A stretch of 64,000 nucleotides of DNA, taken from positions 12,627,814 through 12,691,813 of the forward strand of contig CP136063.1 in the NCBI GenBank assembly GCA_032622095.1, in the 5' to 3' direction. A program made the translations under genes and the position numbers. The notes beneath the pieces were generated by a model that was not told where the DNA came from, did not search any database, and saw only the letters and a list, made by a program, of their open reading frames with translations. Source of the stretch: Siphonodentalium dalli (Eukaryota > Mollusca > Scaphopoda > Gadilida > Siphonodentaliidae). Numbering within the stretch: the stretch's first letter is position 1; every line of letters starts with the position of its first letter. This document shows positions 46,530 to 56,931 of the stretch, piece after piece.

Positions 46530-46972
46530 AATTTCCGTCCATCGAGCCGTCCGTCTGATGTCTGTTCATGTGATAACTTGATAACAGTGGATTTTCACTA
46601 CTATGAGGACATTAAAATGGAGAGTTCCATCATTTTGTTCAGAATTTCCATTCTAGATTTATTCATCTTTGTTTATCTGGAAATGTTGGCTTTTTGATCC
46701 GTCGTGTATCTGTTCATGTCGTAACTTCAATAGTTGTGCTGGGATCTCAATGAAATTTGGTATGTATGTTCACTACTATGGGGACATTGAATAAAGGGTT
46801 CCACTGTTGCATTCGGCTTTTCCATTCTAGAATTATTCATCTTTGTTTATCTGGAAATGTTGAAATATTTGGTCCATCCTATGTCTGTTCAGGTCATAAC
46901 TTGAAAAGCAGTCCTTGGATCTCAATGAAATTTTGATGTTCACTATTATGGGGATATTAAATAACTGGTTGA
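46530..46972 (+). repeat. periodic repeat with AATTTGGTATG core
   Basis: After a CCGTCCATCGAGCCGTCCGTC head, about three units of 165-180 bp each contain GTCTGTTCATGTCGTAACTT, GGGATCTCAATGAAATTT and TTATTCATCTTTGTTTATCTGG. The same family fills 53570-53941 and 54420-55040. Twin at 55978-56420. Not coding. Confidence 0.65.
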
Positions 46973-47277
46973 AATCACATGATGTGAAGTCACACATAGG
47001 CCCCAACTTGTTTCCATATTGGATACTGATCCACTGCTGTACCGAACCAACCCTTCTGGGCCAGTTCAGTGCAAGATGCACCAGTCTGGTCCACTGGTCC
47101 AGACTATATTTATGTATGTTACATGTCCTTCGACATGATTACTGTTTTCTGCTGTCATTACGTGATATTCCATCAGGTTTCAGATGCTGTCAACTACAAA
47201 TTGTTACAAATATCCCATACAAGTTCATCTTTGACATTAACACCTGGGGTGTATTCAAATCTGTGATCATCTATATT

Positions 47278-47483
47278 CGCAAATGACAGGTAGCCAAGAC
47301 AATATGGTAAATATAGAGCGAGAACACTGGCACGTGGCTACGTGTCTTGTTTGCAGGTCTACATGTATGTTCTTACTCCCCACAATTCGGAGAGTAAGAA
47401 TCTCGACAGGCTAACATGATGTGTGGTCACATGCAAGTGTCCCTGTTCTATGTTTAGTATATCTTGGTAACCTGTCATTTGCG
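47278..47483. mobile_element. 206 bp MITE, CGCAAATGACAGG ends
   Basis: CGCAAATGACAGG at 47278-47290 has its exact complement at 47471-47483; similarity extends to about 27 bp. Possible 4 bp target duplication TATT (47274-47277 and 47484-47487). The interior hairpin TTCTTACTC...GAGTAAGAA makes most of it self-complementary. Confidence 0.78.
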
Positions 47484-48160
47484 TATTTCCGGTTGGTCCA
47501 TTATTTTTATTTTATTTTTGTAACCGATTTGTAGAATTGTAAAAGATCACAGTTAATTAGTCTCATAAACATTGCAAGTCCCAATGAGTAAATGAGCTGC
47601 TGGGAACTTAACATGTACCCTGACCAGAAACGAGATTAACTTATACAGAACAAATATCAATTTTACCCTCCAGAATGTTGTTTCGAAAAGTGATGTGCAA
47701 TATGGCAACTTAAATGGTCTAATATACACAACAACAATGGTAAATCATCTCTAAAAGTTTATATTCAATGTATGTACTGGGTATTGAAGTGCCACATTGT
47801 TAACTACTGCAAGCAATACTGCTAACATTGTCTACGCACTTGTTTTGATATACATGTAGTTCACTCAAATTTTCTGTCTATCATGAACACTTTGTTAAAA
47901 GGGTAATTCATTCATATTTAAATTAACAGACAAGGGTACTGGACCATAATGGTCTGGACCACCTAGTCAGTGGACCGATTCGCATCACTATATTGGATAG
48001 ATGCACCATGCAAGGTGATAACAGAAATTTTTTCAAAATGTTTGATGCTGTAAATTCTTTTTTTATTTGCAATTGGTTGTAAACATAATAGATGGACGTT
48101 GATTTTCTTCCATTCCATGTACTATCAAGATGGTCAGATATTTTTGTACCCCCATCCTTA

Positions 48161-48739
48161 CGGGGGGGGGGGGGGAGAACTGCGACATGAGGATCGGTGG
48201 CATTCCGATAAAGAGACGGTGGAAATCCGATAAACGAGACTGTTCGCTTTCGGCGACAAACGAGATTTCTTCCTGTTTGGGCATTCAAACGGAATTGCCG
48301 TGACAAATCAAGTTTCATATAATCATATCGTTATTTTATTTACTAATATCCATAAAAATCTAGACGATACAGTGAGTAAAACCAATAGAATCATCAATTA
48401 AAAGTCACGCGACGGTTCGTTTTCCGATAAAAAGCGAACCGTCGCGTGTCTTATCGGAAAACGAACCGTCGCGTAACTTTTAAATGGCTATTCTCTTGAG
48501 TTTAGTCACCGTAGCGTCTAGATTTTGATGGATATTAGTAACTTAACTAACGATATGATGATATGAAGCCTGATGGGTTAGCGAAATTACATTTGAATGC
48601 CTGAAAACGAGGAAAATCTTGTTTGTCACCGAAAACGAACCATCTCAGATCGAATAGCCACCGTCTCGTTTATCGGAATTCCACCGTCTCTTTATCGGAA
48701 TTCAACCGATCCTCACGTCGCAGTTCCCCCCCCCCCCCG
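48161..48739. mobile_element. poly-G/poly-C capped TIR element
   Basis: The left end is C plus 14 G then AGAACTGCGACATGAGGATCG; the right end is the complement, ending with 13 C then G. The inverted repeats exceed 80 bp and contain ATTCCGATAAAGAGACGGTGG. The centre (about 48403-48478) has three copies of an ACCGTCGCG/CGCGACGGT motif. 579 bp. Twin at 57609-58184, where the right run is 10 C. Confidence 0.82.
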
Positions 48740-48829
48740 TGATCATTGAAGAGAATGTTATACTGGAAGGACTGTTTCTAGATTTATCATCCATTCTTAC
48801 ATGTATCTATCAGAAAAAGCTATTTTTTT

Positions 48830-49080
48830 ATTGTGATGTGGGTTATTGGATCTGAATATAATTTGGTATGGATGTTTGACACTTTCATTTGCCCCGAGTT
48901 ATGGCCCTTTATTTCATCCATTTTCTCGGATTTGTTTCCGTCCTGCTTGATAACTTCTACAAATATGAACCAATTTTAATAATTTTCGGTTCACAAATTG
49001 TGTCACAATGTCACTAATTGGTGTGTAAATCAAGTTTATCACAATTTCCTCAGTTATGGCCCCTTGTTGGTAACACAATT
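48830..49080 (+). repeat. repeat body with GAGTTATGGCCCTTT
   Basis: Two units: ATAATTTGGTATGGATG then GAGTTATGGCCCTTT (48897), and a diverged second ending CAGTTATGGCCCC (49052). Same core as 10834-11400 but no hairpin head is seen. Twin at about 58275-58525. Confidence 0.5.
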
Positions 49081-49149
49081 TTCGACCATCTGACTCCCCT
49101 GCTTATGTTTCTTAACCATTTCATGATTGCAGGTGCGCTATTTTCAGCA

Positions 49150-49378
49150 TTAAAGACCCTTTGCCAGTGCATTATCTTATATATGCCAGTCTCCCACAGG
49201 GAGCCTCGAATATATAAGAGAAGGCTCTGGCTTACCAGGTCAAGGTAAATGTTGTTAGGCCAATATATTCTATAACATATGAGAGCCCCCCCCCAATGGG
49301 AGACTCACATATATAAGAGAATGCATTGGCAGAGGCATTTTGCTAAATTTCAGGAAGCTCCAGTCATGGAAGGGTTAA
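49150..49378. mobile_element. piggyBac-like MITE with hairpin interior
   Basis: The left end TTAAAGACCCTTTGCC and right end GGAAGGGTTAA (TTAA 49375-49378) are the same family as 42237-42500. Inside are CAGTGCATTATCTTATATATG and its near-complement, twice. Twin at about 58595-58823. Confidence 0.6.
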
Positions 49379-50269
49379 TCATTATTTGAATGACTAATCT
49401 TACCAAGTAAATAATTGTAGAGTCCTTGGGCAATATTTGGGTTCGTATATGTGTGAACTTGCAACATTGGGGTATGCCAGCATCAGTTTCTGCAACCAAC
49501 ACAAAATGTCAAACCATCTTGTTTCTGTATTCCATGGGTCGTAAGCAAATCATGTATGTATCTTAATTACAATTCTACTGTTGGTATGACTTGCATCTGA
49601 ATACCTCATTAAATAACAGCACCATCACCTCATAATATCCTGTATCTCCTGTCTCCTGTGTTATATATCTGATCATACTGAAATTATGAATTATTTCAGA
49701 ACATGCAGCACACTGTGGCAGTTAATTATCCTGAATCTTTCAAATGTCACTTGATTGAAAACAAAATCACCGTTTTAAAACTTTCACACTCAATCTGGTT
49801 GTTTGTTGATGGGTTATCTGGGGGTATTAGTTATGCGTTGGGGGGGGCGGCATCACGGCTGTATTAATGCATGGGATCTTTTTCACCAATTAACCAGTTG
49901 TCAAGCTGTGGGAATTTAGGGGCATGATTTGAAATTACCCCCATATCTGGTAGATTGCATTCACTCAATAATAAGGAGCAAAGCCGGGGTTATCACCAGA
50001 CATTTGTTGAAAACAGCCTGTAAAGCTGGTCGCTCGAAGGAAGGTAAAGAGAATAAGTCAATTTGGTCAAATTTCAACAAACTGTCCTGCTTCAAAATTG
50101 TGAAGTCTTAGGAATTAGCATAGCCCATTATGCTGATTCCGGTGAATAATATAGAAATTGCAGGGTATTATATGGAGGACTTAAGGTTATATTTGCAAAC
50201 TTTTCATTTACAGATCGTTTAGTTCTCAGAAAGTTATTCAGACCAAATAAAATAGAACTTCCTATGTAG
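49379..50269. other. non-coding, no gene seen
   Basis: Two short G runs (near 49820 and 49839) differ in length between the two copies of the large duplication. No supported CDS. Twin at 58824-59718. Confidence 0.4.
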
Positions 50270-51884
50270 TAGTCCAAGTTTCCCTTGACATAAACCGGCT
50301 AGCGAACTCGGCTGGGATAATGTGGTTTTACGTCAAAGTCCTGTGCTTATAACTTACTACAACAAACTTCACACCCATTTTTTCCGAACTTTAATAAATT
50401 TTACCGTATAAATCAATATTTACACTCACACATGCATTTGTATTGTGGAACATGAACGCAGGACGTTGGTTGGTCGACATTACGTCACATGACGTCGTGC
50501 ACTGACCCCAACTTGCATCCATTTTTGTGTAGATGCAACTTGCATCGAGCCACGATAATAAAGTTGGAAATGGGCGCTTAAAACTTTTTAAATCTGCCAG
50601 TTGACTCGATTAAGTGTAAATATAAGTAATGGATGTTGATTGTGTGGCGTTCCATAGAGTATGGATCCAAGTTGGTCTGACATTTTTAAGCGTGGAACGC
50701 TTTCGAGTTCCACACAAAATGTCAGACCAACTTGCAACCATACTCTATGGAATGCAAGCAAATCAACATCCATTTCTTAAATAAATGGCATTATATATAG
50801 TAAAGAGTGACATCATACGGTATTATAATATAACGTTCTTGTTAAATTACACATTGAATATGCCATATAAGTTAAGAGTAACCTCAGTTTGTACATGTAT
50901 ATATTCAATACACAGTGTCACTTCACAAGGTCAAATAACTTTGTTCTTGTAAACATTGTGATAAAAATATATTTTTTTACATAACACTACTTTCAGTTGA
51001 CAACTTTTGTGGAGTTCCTAACAAGTATAATATCTTCTATGGAATAAACCAGTTCAATTTTATTACAGTTATTTGGGATTTTAGATAAGCGGGTCAATCA
51101 ACAATGCTATATCTACTCTATAATTTGAGACTTCCGTATATGTGTGTGCTTGTCCTTTAACCGGTTAACACTCTCTATTCCCTTCGGCTTTCGCATACGG
51201 TTTTGTTTACGTTATCTGGAACTCGCTTCTGTGTGATTCTTACGTACTTAGGGCTTTCTAGGAACGGGGGACATTTTCATCGGGTCAGTTTTTATTCCCA
51301 ACACCTAGCAGGGACAAATATCTATTAGCCAACATCAAGGCGAGTCTTGTGACGTATTCATTCAAATGCTTTCGATCAAACAATATTCTCTGTCGTACTC
51401 ATATTTCGTCATCTCTACGAATCCACTGCAATCAACCTATTTTTAGAACGCAACACATGCTACAAAAATTACGTCGAGTTGGTGATGGGGGTGAACGACG
51501 GGATTAATTTAAATATGTCATGTTGGTAAGTCACGCCACCTGGATCCAGGCGGAAGTTAACCTGACCCTTCCGATGCCGCGTACGTTAGTGATACTGGAG
51601 TTATAGCGTGCACGTTATGTTTTTTGACTGACCGCAGTGCCCAATCCGCCGAATGTGAACATGTTATCAACTGCTACGGCAGTCAATTGCCGTGTCAAAT
51701 ATTGAAGCCTACTGATCAATTCAAGGTCAAATCGGCTAAAACTGGCGGATTTCGACGAAATTGCTTTTTCGAACAAAGCCATGAGACGAACCACGCCAGT
51801 GGCGGGCTAACCTGCTAGTATATGTATAAAACAGCATTATCCCAGCCGATAGAACAATTCGGCTTAGGTTGAAACTTGGGACTA
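50270..51884. mobile_element. TIR element, TAGTCCAAGTTTC ends
   Basis: TAGTCCAAGTTTC at 50270 pairs with GAAACTTGGGACTA ending 51884, and an inner block CGGCTGGGATAATG (about 50309) pairs with CATTATCCCAGCCG (51836-51849). No target duplication found. 1.6 kb, no transposase. CpG-rich from about 51160 to 51800. A palindromic element sits inside at 50628. Its left end matches 29140. Twin at 59719-61334. Confidence 0.65.
50628..50774. mobile_element. 147 bp palindromic element
   Basis: AATGGATGTTGATT at the left and its complement at the right, with pairing through CCATAGAGTATGG and AAGTTGGTCTGACATTTT. The small central hairpin is GTGGAACGCTTTCGAGTTCCAC. Twin at 60077-60223. Confidence 0.78.
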
Positions 51885-51971
51885 CCTGAACCCTGAAATC
51901 TTAAACATTTCTTTAAAAGAATGAATAGGCCCTATTTAAACCTCTACTGACAGGAGCTGATTTAGTGTAGC

Positions 51972-52126
51972 TTTAAAGACCCTGTCAGAGCATTCTCTTA
52001 TATATGTGAGTTTCCCATAAGGAGCCTCACATATATAACACAATGCACTGGCTTACATAGTCAGTGTATATATTGTTAGGCCAATGTATTATCTTGTATA
52101 TGCAAGTCTCCTGGATGACTCATATT
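51972..52126. mobile_element. partial piggyBac-like MITE
   Basis: TTTAAAGACCCTGTCAGAGCATTCTC and the TATATATGTGAG...CTCACATATATA hairpin belong to the 42237 family; the right end is missing. Twin at about 61422-61576. Confidence 0.45.
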
Positions 52127-52675
52127 TCAAAATTTCTACTGTTACTATTTGATAATTTTAATGATTAAGTTATTGTTATGTTATATCTGTTTTGCCTCAA
52201 ATGTTCATTGTTAAAGATGGTCTATCTCAACAAGTGTTTTAAAGTTTTGTGGGTGAACACTTCTATCAATTAATATTGATTTTAATTCAAATATTTTCTG
52301 ATATAATGCAATGATGAAATGGGACATTATTACTATTTTTAGAAATGACAGTTCAGGCAATATCAGATAGAGATTTTAATAATTATCCCAGTGCTACAAG
52401 TACTACTATGCTTCAGATGTCCTATTGTTTGTTTGTACTGTAGTTAGATCGATCATACATGTACATGTTTTTACCAGAACAGGTTCAAAATATAATCACT
52501 ATTAATCGATAGAAGTGTTTCCTGGCAGGGGTCTTAGATTCATGTATTTATACCTAGGAATCAATATAAATGTAATATGAAGAAATAGACCATCTTCAAA
52601 TTTTATTGAATAAACAGTTATTGAATTAAATCAATCTAGTATTTTTTATACATCCTTTTGTAAAAAGGCGGTATG
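52127..52675. other. non-coding, no gene seen
   Basis: AT-rich; nothing recognised. Twin at 61577-62125. Confidence 0.4.
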
Positions 52676-52697
52676 GTTATTAGTCCATATGTCCTCG

Positions 52698-52775
52698 CAT
52701 GAAGTAAGTGTCCAAAATAAATAGTAATAGAGATATCACATGAAGTAAGTGTCCAAAATAAATAGTAATAGAGAT
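52698..52775 (+). repeat. 41 bp direct tandem repeat, two copies
   Basis: CATGAAGTAAGTGTCC starts at 52698 and 52739, each followed by AAAATAAATAGTAATAGAGAT. Preceded by a CCTTTTGTAAAAAGG hairpin. Twin at 62148-62225. Confidence 0.8.
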
Positions 52776-52847
52776 GTCTCATGTATAGAAAGTGTAAACC
52801 AGCTGCACCCTTTCAACCAGTTTCAATTGAAATCAGAGATCCATTAT

Positions 52848-53330
52848 TAGCTCAACTTTATGTTGTAAAGTTTGAGCTATTACTGTGGTTTGGCGTGTGC
52901 CTATAAGCGATTTCCTTTGCCTCACCATACAGATCACATCCCTCATCCGATCATCACCAAACTTCATATGGATCTTTGGGCTGACCTCCAGATGGGAGCC
53001 ATAATTTTTTTTCCAAAATTGTTTAAAAAACAATTCACTCATTTTGAATTTCAAATTTGAATCCATTGGCACTCCCTGCAGCCGACATTTATTGGAGAAA
53101 TGTTTTGAAAATATACAGGCATGTTTAGGATCACCTCTAGACGAGAACTATCGCATTTTAGCGATTTTCAAGGCGCTGCAGCCATCTTAGATTTTACTAT
53201 TTGCATAACTAAATTCATACAACTGGTACTGGAACTTCAAGCTCTCCAGCTATTGAAAATTACCAACCTGACATCCCCCATAAGGTTAAAATTTGTGGCT
53301 TATTCGGTCCAACAGTTTAACCCAAAGTAG
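52848..53330 (+). repeat. hairpin-headed repeat, AGCTCAACTTTA type
   Basis: Hairpin AGCTCAACTTTA...TAAAGTTTGAGCT, then a body with ACCAAACTTCATATGGATC and GCAGCCATCTTAGATTTT. Related to 4829-5350 but lacking a clear CCGT run. Twin at 62298-62780. Confidence 0.6.
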
Positions 53331-53526
53331 GAGCATATAAACTGGTGCTTTTAAAACATACTGGTTGGAAAATCATATCAAACTATGAGAACAATTCTAT
53401 TTTTGGTTTTAAAATTAATCTACAACTAATGTATGTTGAAAATTTGATAAAAGTTGGGGGTCAAAACTCCATCCCTTTACATTCCCTATCCATGGCCCCC
53501 ACCAGGCAGACTATAAATAAATATTA

Positions 53527-53941
53527 TACCCCCTTTAAAAAAAGGGTGGCATACTGTTTTGCACCTGTTTGTCCATCCGATGTCTGATCATCTCATAACT
53601 TTAACAGTAGTGCTCGAATCTCAATGAAATTAGGTATGGATGTTTACTACATGAGGACATTGATGGGTTTTCCATTTTTATCTGGAAATGTTGGCTTTTT
53701 GGTCCGCCTGGTGTCTGTTCATGTCGTAACTTCAACAGGTATGCTGGGATCTCAATTAAATTTCACTACTATGAGGAAATTAATTATCTTCACTACTATG
53801 AGGAAATTAAATATAGAATATAAAATGGAGAGTTCCATCGTTTTGTTCCGATTTTCCATGCTAGAGTTATTCATCTTTGTTTATCTGGAAATGTTGTTTT
53901 TTTTGGTCCGTCTGGTGTTTGTTCATATCTAACTTCATAAG
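53527..53941 (+). repeat. hairpin-headed repeat, CCCCTTT type
   Basis: Short hairpin CCCCCTTTAAAAAAAGGGTGG, then GTTTGTCCATCCGATGTCTG and periodic units with CTCAATGAAATTAGGTATGG. Interrupted by the TTAA-type MITE at 53942 and resuming at 54420. Twin at 62977-63391. Confidence 0.62.
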
Positions 53942-54419
53942 TTAAAGGTACTCAATCCGATCAGAGGGTCCCCGTCTCAACAGATTCCAACAAGAACAAT
54001 CCGATCAGAGGGTCCTATATTACTATTTCTTTGGCTTCGGGGGTAAAAAATATTTGATTCGAGTCGAGGAACCCATCAAACAAAGCTCAGAGTTATTAGA
54101 TATTGATTTTTGAAATTTGTTATTTTCTCGAGATGAGTACTAATAATTGCCCTTAACTTTGTAATCTGCTCGAGATGTGTACACCAAAACACTATTCAAA
54201 CAGACAAGGATGGGTAACTCTAAAATCAAGTGGTAATAATAATGCAGTTTTGACTGTGTTCTGGGCCAGAAAGAATAGGAATAACGAAACTTAAAATATC
54301 GATATCTGATCACCCTGAGCGTTGATTGGTAGGTTCCTTGACTTGATTCAATTATTTTTTACCCACAAAGCCAAAGAAATAGTAATATAGGACCCTCTGA
54401 TAAGATTGAGTACCTTTAA
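53942..54419. mobile_element. TTAA-type MITE with long TIRs, copy 2
   Basis: Exact TTAA on both sides (53942-53945 and 54416-54419), ends AGGTACTCAATC and GATTGAGTACCT. TIRs about 85 bp; the left one has an extra segment of about 46 bp that repeats GATCAGAGGGTCC. Excising it rejoins AACTTCATAAG-TTAA-GCTGGGATCTC, the normal order of the surrounding periodic repeat. Confidence 0.85.
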
Positions 54420-55040
54420 GCTGGGATCTCAATGAAATTTGCTACGCATATTCACTAATATGAGGACATTTAATAAAGGGCTACATTAATTTATTCTGGT
54501 TTTCCATTCTAGTGTTATACATCCTTGTTTATCTGGTAATGTCATATTTTAGGTCCATCTGGTGTCTGTTCATGTCGTAACTTCAACAGTTGTGCTGGGA
54601 TCTCAATAAAATTTGGTACAGATTTTACTACTATGATGACATTCAATAGAAGGTTCCTTTGTTTTGTTTGGCTTTTCCATCCTAGAGTTATCCATCATTG
54701 TTTATCTGGAAATGTTGGCTTTTTGGTCCATCCAATGTCTGTTCAGGTCATAACTTGAACAGTAGTTTTCGTATCTCAATGAAATTTGTTATGGATGTTC
54801 ACTATTGTGGTGACATTCAATTGAGGATTCAATTGTTTTGTTCGAGTTTCCATTCTAGAGTTATTCATTTTTTTTACATGGAAATGTTGGCTTTTTGTTC
54901 CATGTGATGTCTGTTCAGGTGATAACTTGAACAGTAATGCTCTGTCCTCAATGGAATTTGGTATGGACGTTCAACACTGTTGTGTGTTGGTTTTCATTCT
55001 ATAGTTATTCATCTTTGTTTATATGAAAATGCTGATGTCT
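54420..55040 (+). repeat. periodic repeat, continuation
   Basis: Three to four units of about 165-180 bp with GTCTGTTCAKGTCRTAACTT, CTCAATGAAATTTG and ATCTGGAAATGTTGGCTTTTTG. Interrupted 5' part at 53527-53941. The copy-2 equivalent runs off the window end. Confidence 0.65.
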
Positions 55041-55311
55041 GGGTCCATCAGCCCACACTAGTTATACCAGTACCAAACAGCATAGATACAAGTAGGGCGG
55101 ATGGGGGATAGTTAATTCTCTTATCTCTGCCTATCTGAGCAAATCTGAATCCCCATTCATGAGATCCATTCATCTAGTAATTTCAAAGGGTAGAATTAAG
55201 AGTTTAAAAGCTTCTTAAAAATAACCCTATTTGAACAAATCTGATCCCAAGGACCCTCTATACAGACAAACTCAATCCAATATACCCAGTAATTTTTCTT
55301 TGATCAGGGTA
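55041..55311. other. unassigned end of duplication copy 1
   Basis: No recognised feature. The segment 55130-55290 faintly resembles the reverse of the GATTTGTTCAAAT...GGTCA body of the 6296 repeat (for example TTTGAACAAATCTGATCCC near 55230). The junction with copy 2 lies at its right edge. Confidence 0.4.
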
Positions 55312-56725
55312 TGATTGTGGGTTTCATCCACCCATCTTTATCATACATGTAGATGAAGACAATTTTCGACTTTCAACTTTGGTTTTTCCTTATTTCCCGA
55401 TGATAACTTCAGTTAAAGTTTACTGAATGGATTGAAATTTGGTGCATGTTTGAATCAATTATGTTTCATCACCCATTTTTACCAGAGTCACAAGCCTTTT
55501 CCTAACTGCAGTTAAGCTTAATTAATTAATACCTAATTTGGCATGTGGCTGAACATTCTCAAAATACAAGCTGTGCCTGTATTATCCATGGAAGTATACA
55601 CATGATTCTCACGCAATTTATGGGTCCTTTTTTATGTAAGATTTTTTTAATTATAATTTGATTTAATTTGTTTTTGGCTGATTACTCAATACTATGCAAT
55701 TTTTCTGAAATGTCATTTGAAATATACCAGTGAGTATTTTATTCCACCGTGGACGGTGCACTTATATCACTCAACTGTCTGTTTTGATCATGTGTTGGAA
55801 GTTGCATAAAATATGGAAACAAGCTGGGATCCAAAACCAACATCACTATATGTTATTAATTGGTTGTTTCCATATTGGCCTAGTTATCAGGCCAAGGTCT
55901 GAAGTATTGGCCTTAGACTGCTGGCCGAAGGCTAATATGACAGACCATAAACTTCAGCAATCGTAAGTCATTTAAATAATTTCCGTCCATCGAGCCGTCC
56001 GTCTGATGTCTGTTCATGTGATAACTTGATAACAGTGGATTTTCACTACTATGAGGACATTAAAATGGAGAGTTCCATCATTTTGTTCAGAATTTCCATT
56101 CTAGATTTATTCATCTTTGTTTATCTGGAAATGTTGGCTTTTTGATCCGTCGTGTATCTGTTCATGTCGTAACTTCAATAGTTGTGCTGGGATCTCAATG
56201 AAATTTGGTATGTATGTTCACTACTATGGGGACATTGAATAAAGGGTTCCACTGTTGCATTCGGCTTTTCCATTCTAGAATTATTCATCTTTGTTTATCT
56301 GGAAATGTTGAAATATTTGGTCCATCCTATGTCTGTTCAGGTCATAACTTGAAAAGCAGTCCTTGGATCTCAATGAAATTTTGATGTTCACTATTATGGG
56401 GATATTAAATAACTGGTTGAAATCACATGATGTGAAGTCACACATAGGCCCCAACTTGTTTCCATATTGGATACTGATCCACTGCTGTACCGAACCAACC
56501 CTTCTGGGCCAGTTCAGTGCAAGATGCACCAGTCTGGTCCACTGGTCCAGACTATATTTATGTATGTTACATGTCCTTCGACATGATTACTGTTTTCTGC
56601 TGTCATTACGTGATATTCCATCAGGTTTCAGATGCTGTCAACTACAAATTGTTACAAATATCCCATACAAGTTCATCTTTGACATTAACACCTGGGGTGT
56701 ATTCAAATCTGTGATCATCTATATT

Positions 56726-56931
56726 CGCAAATGACAGGTAGCCAAGACAATATGGTAAATATAGAGCGAGAACACTGGCACGTGGCTACGTGTCTTGTTT
56801 GCAGGTCTACATGTATGTTCTTACTCCCCACAATTCGGGGAGTAAGAATCTCGACAGGCTAACATGATGTGTGGTCACATGCAAGTGTCCCTGTTCTATG
56901 TTTAGTATATCTTGGTAACCTGTCATTTGCG
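56726..56931. mobile_element. 206 bp MITE, twin of 47278-47483
   Basis: Same CGCAAATGACAGG ends. In the interior hairpin one base differs (CGGGGAG instead of CGGAGAG), which restores a base pair opposite CTCCCC. Confidence 0.78.

Larger units (their letters stand above)
45864..55311 (+). repeat. 9448 bp tandem duplication, copy 1
   Basis: From TGATTGTGGGTTTCATCC to the base before the same sequence recurs at 55312. The two copies match at an offset of 9448, then 9445, 9449 and 9450 as homopolymer lengths change. It holds no convincing gene, only small mobile elements and CCGT-headed repeats, each described separately. Confidence 0.95.

Noticed and set aside
46915-47286. 123-codon ORF duplicated at 56363-56734
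   Set aside because: Identical in both copies only because the whole 9.45 kb segment is duplicated; it runs through periodic repeat and MITE sequence.
47923-48318. 131-codon reverse ORF duplicated at 57371-57766
   Set aside because: Covers the inverted repeat and G run of the poly-G capped element; not protein-like.
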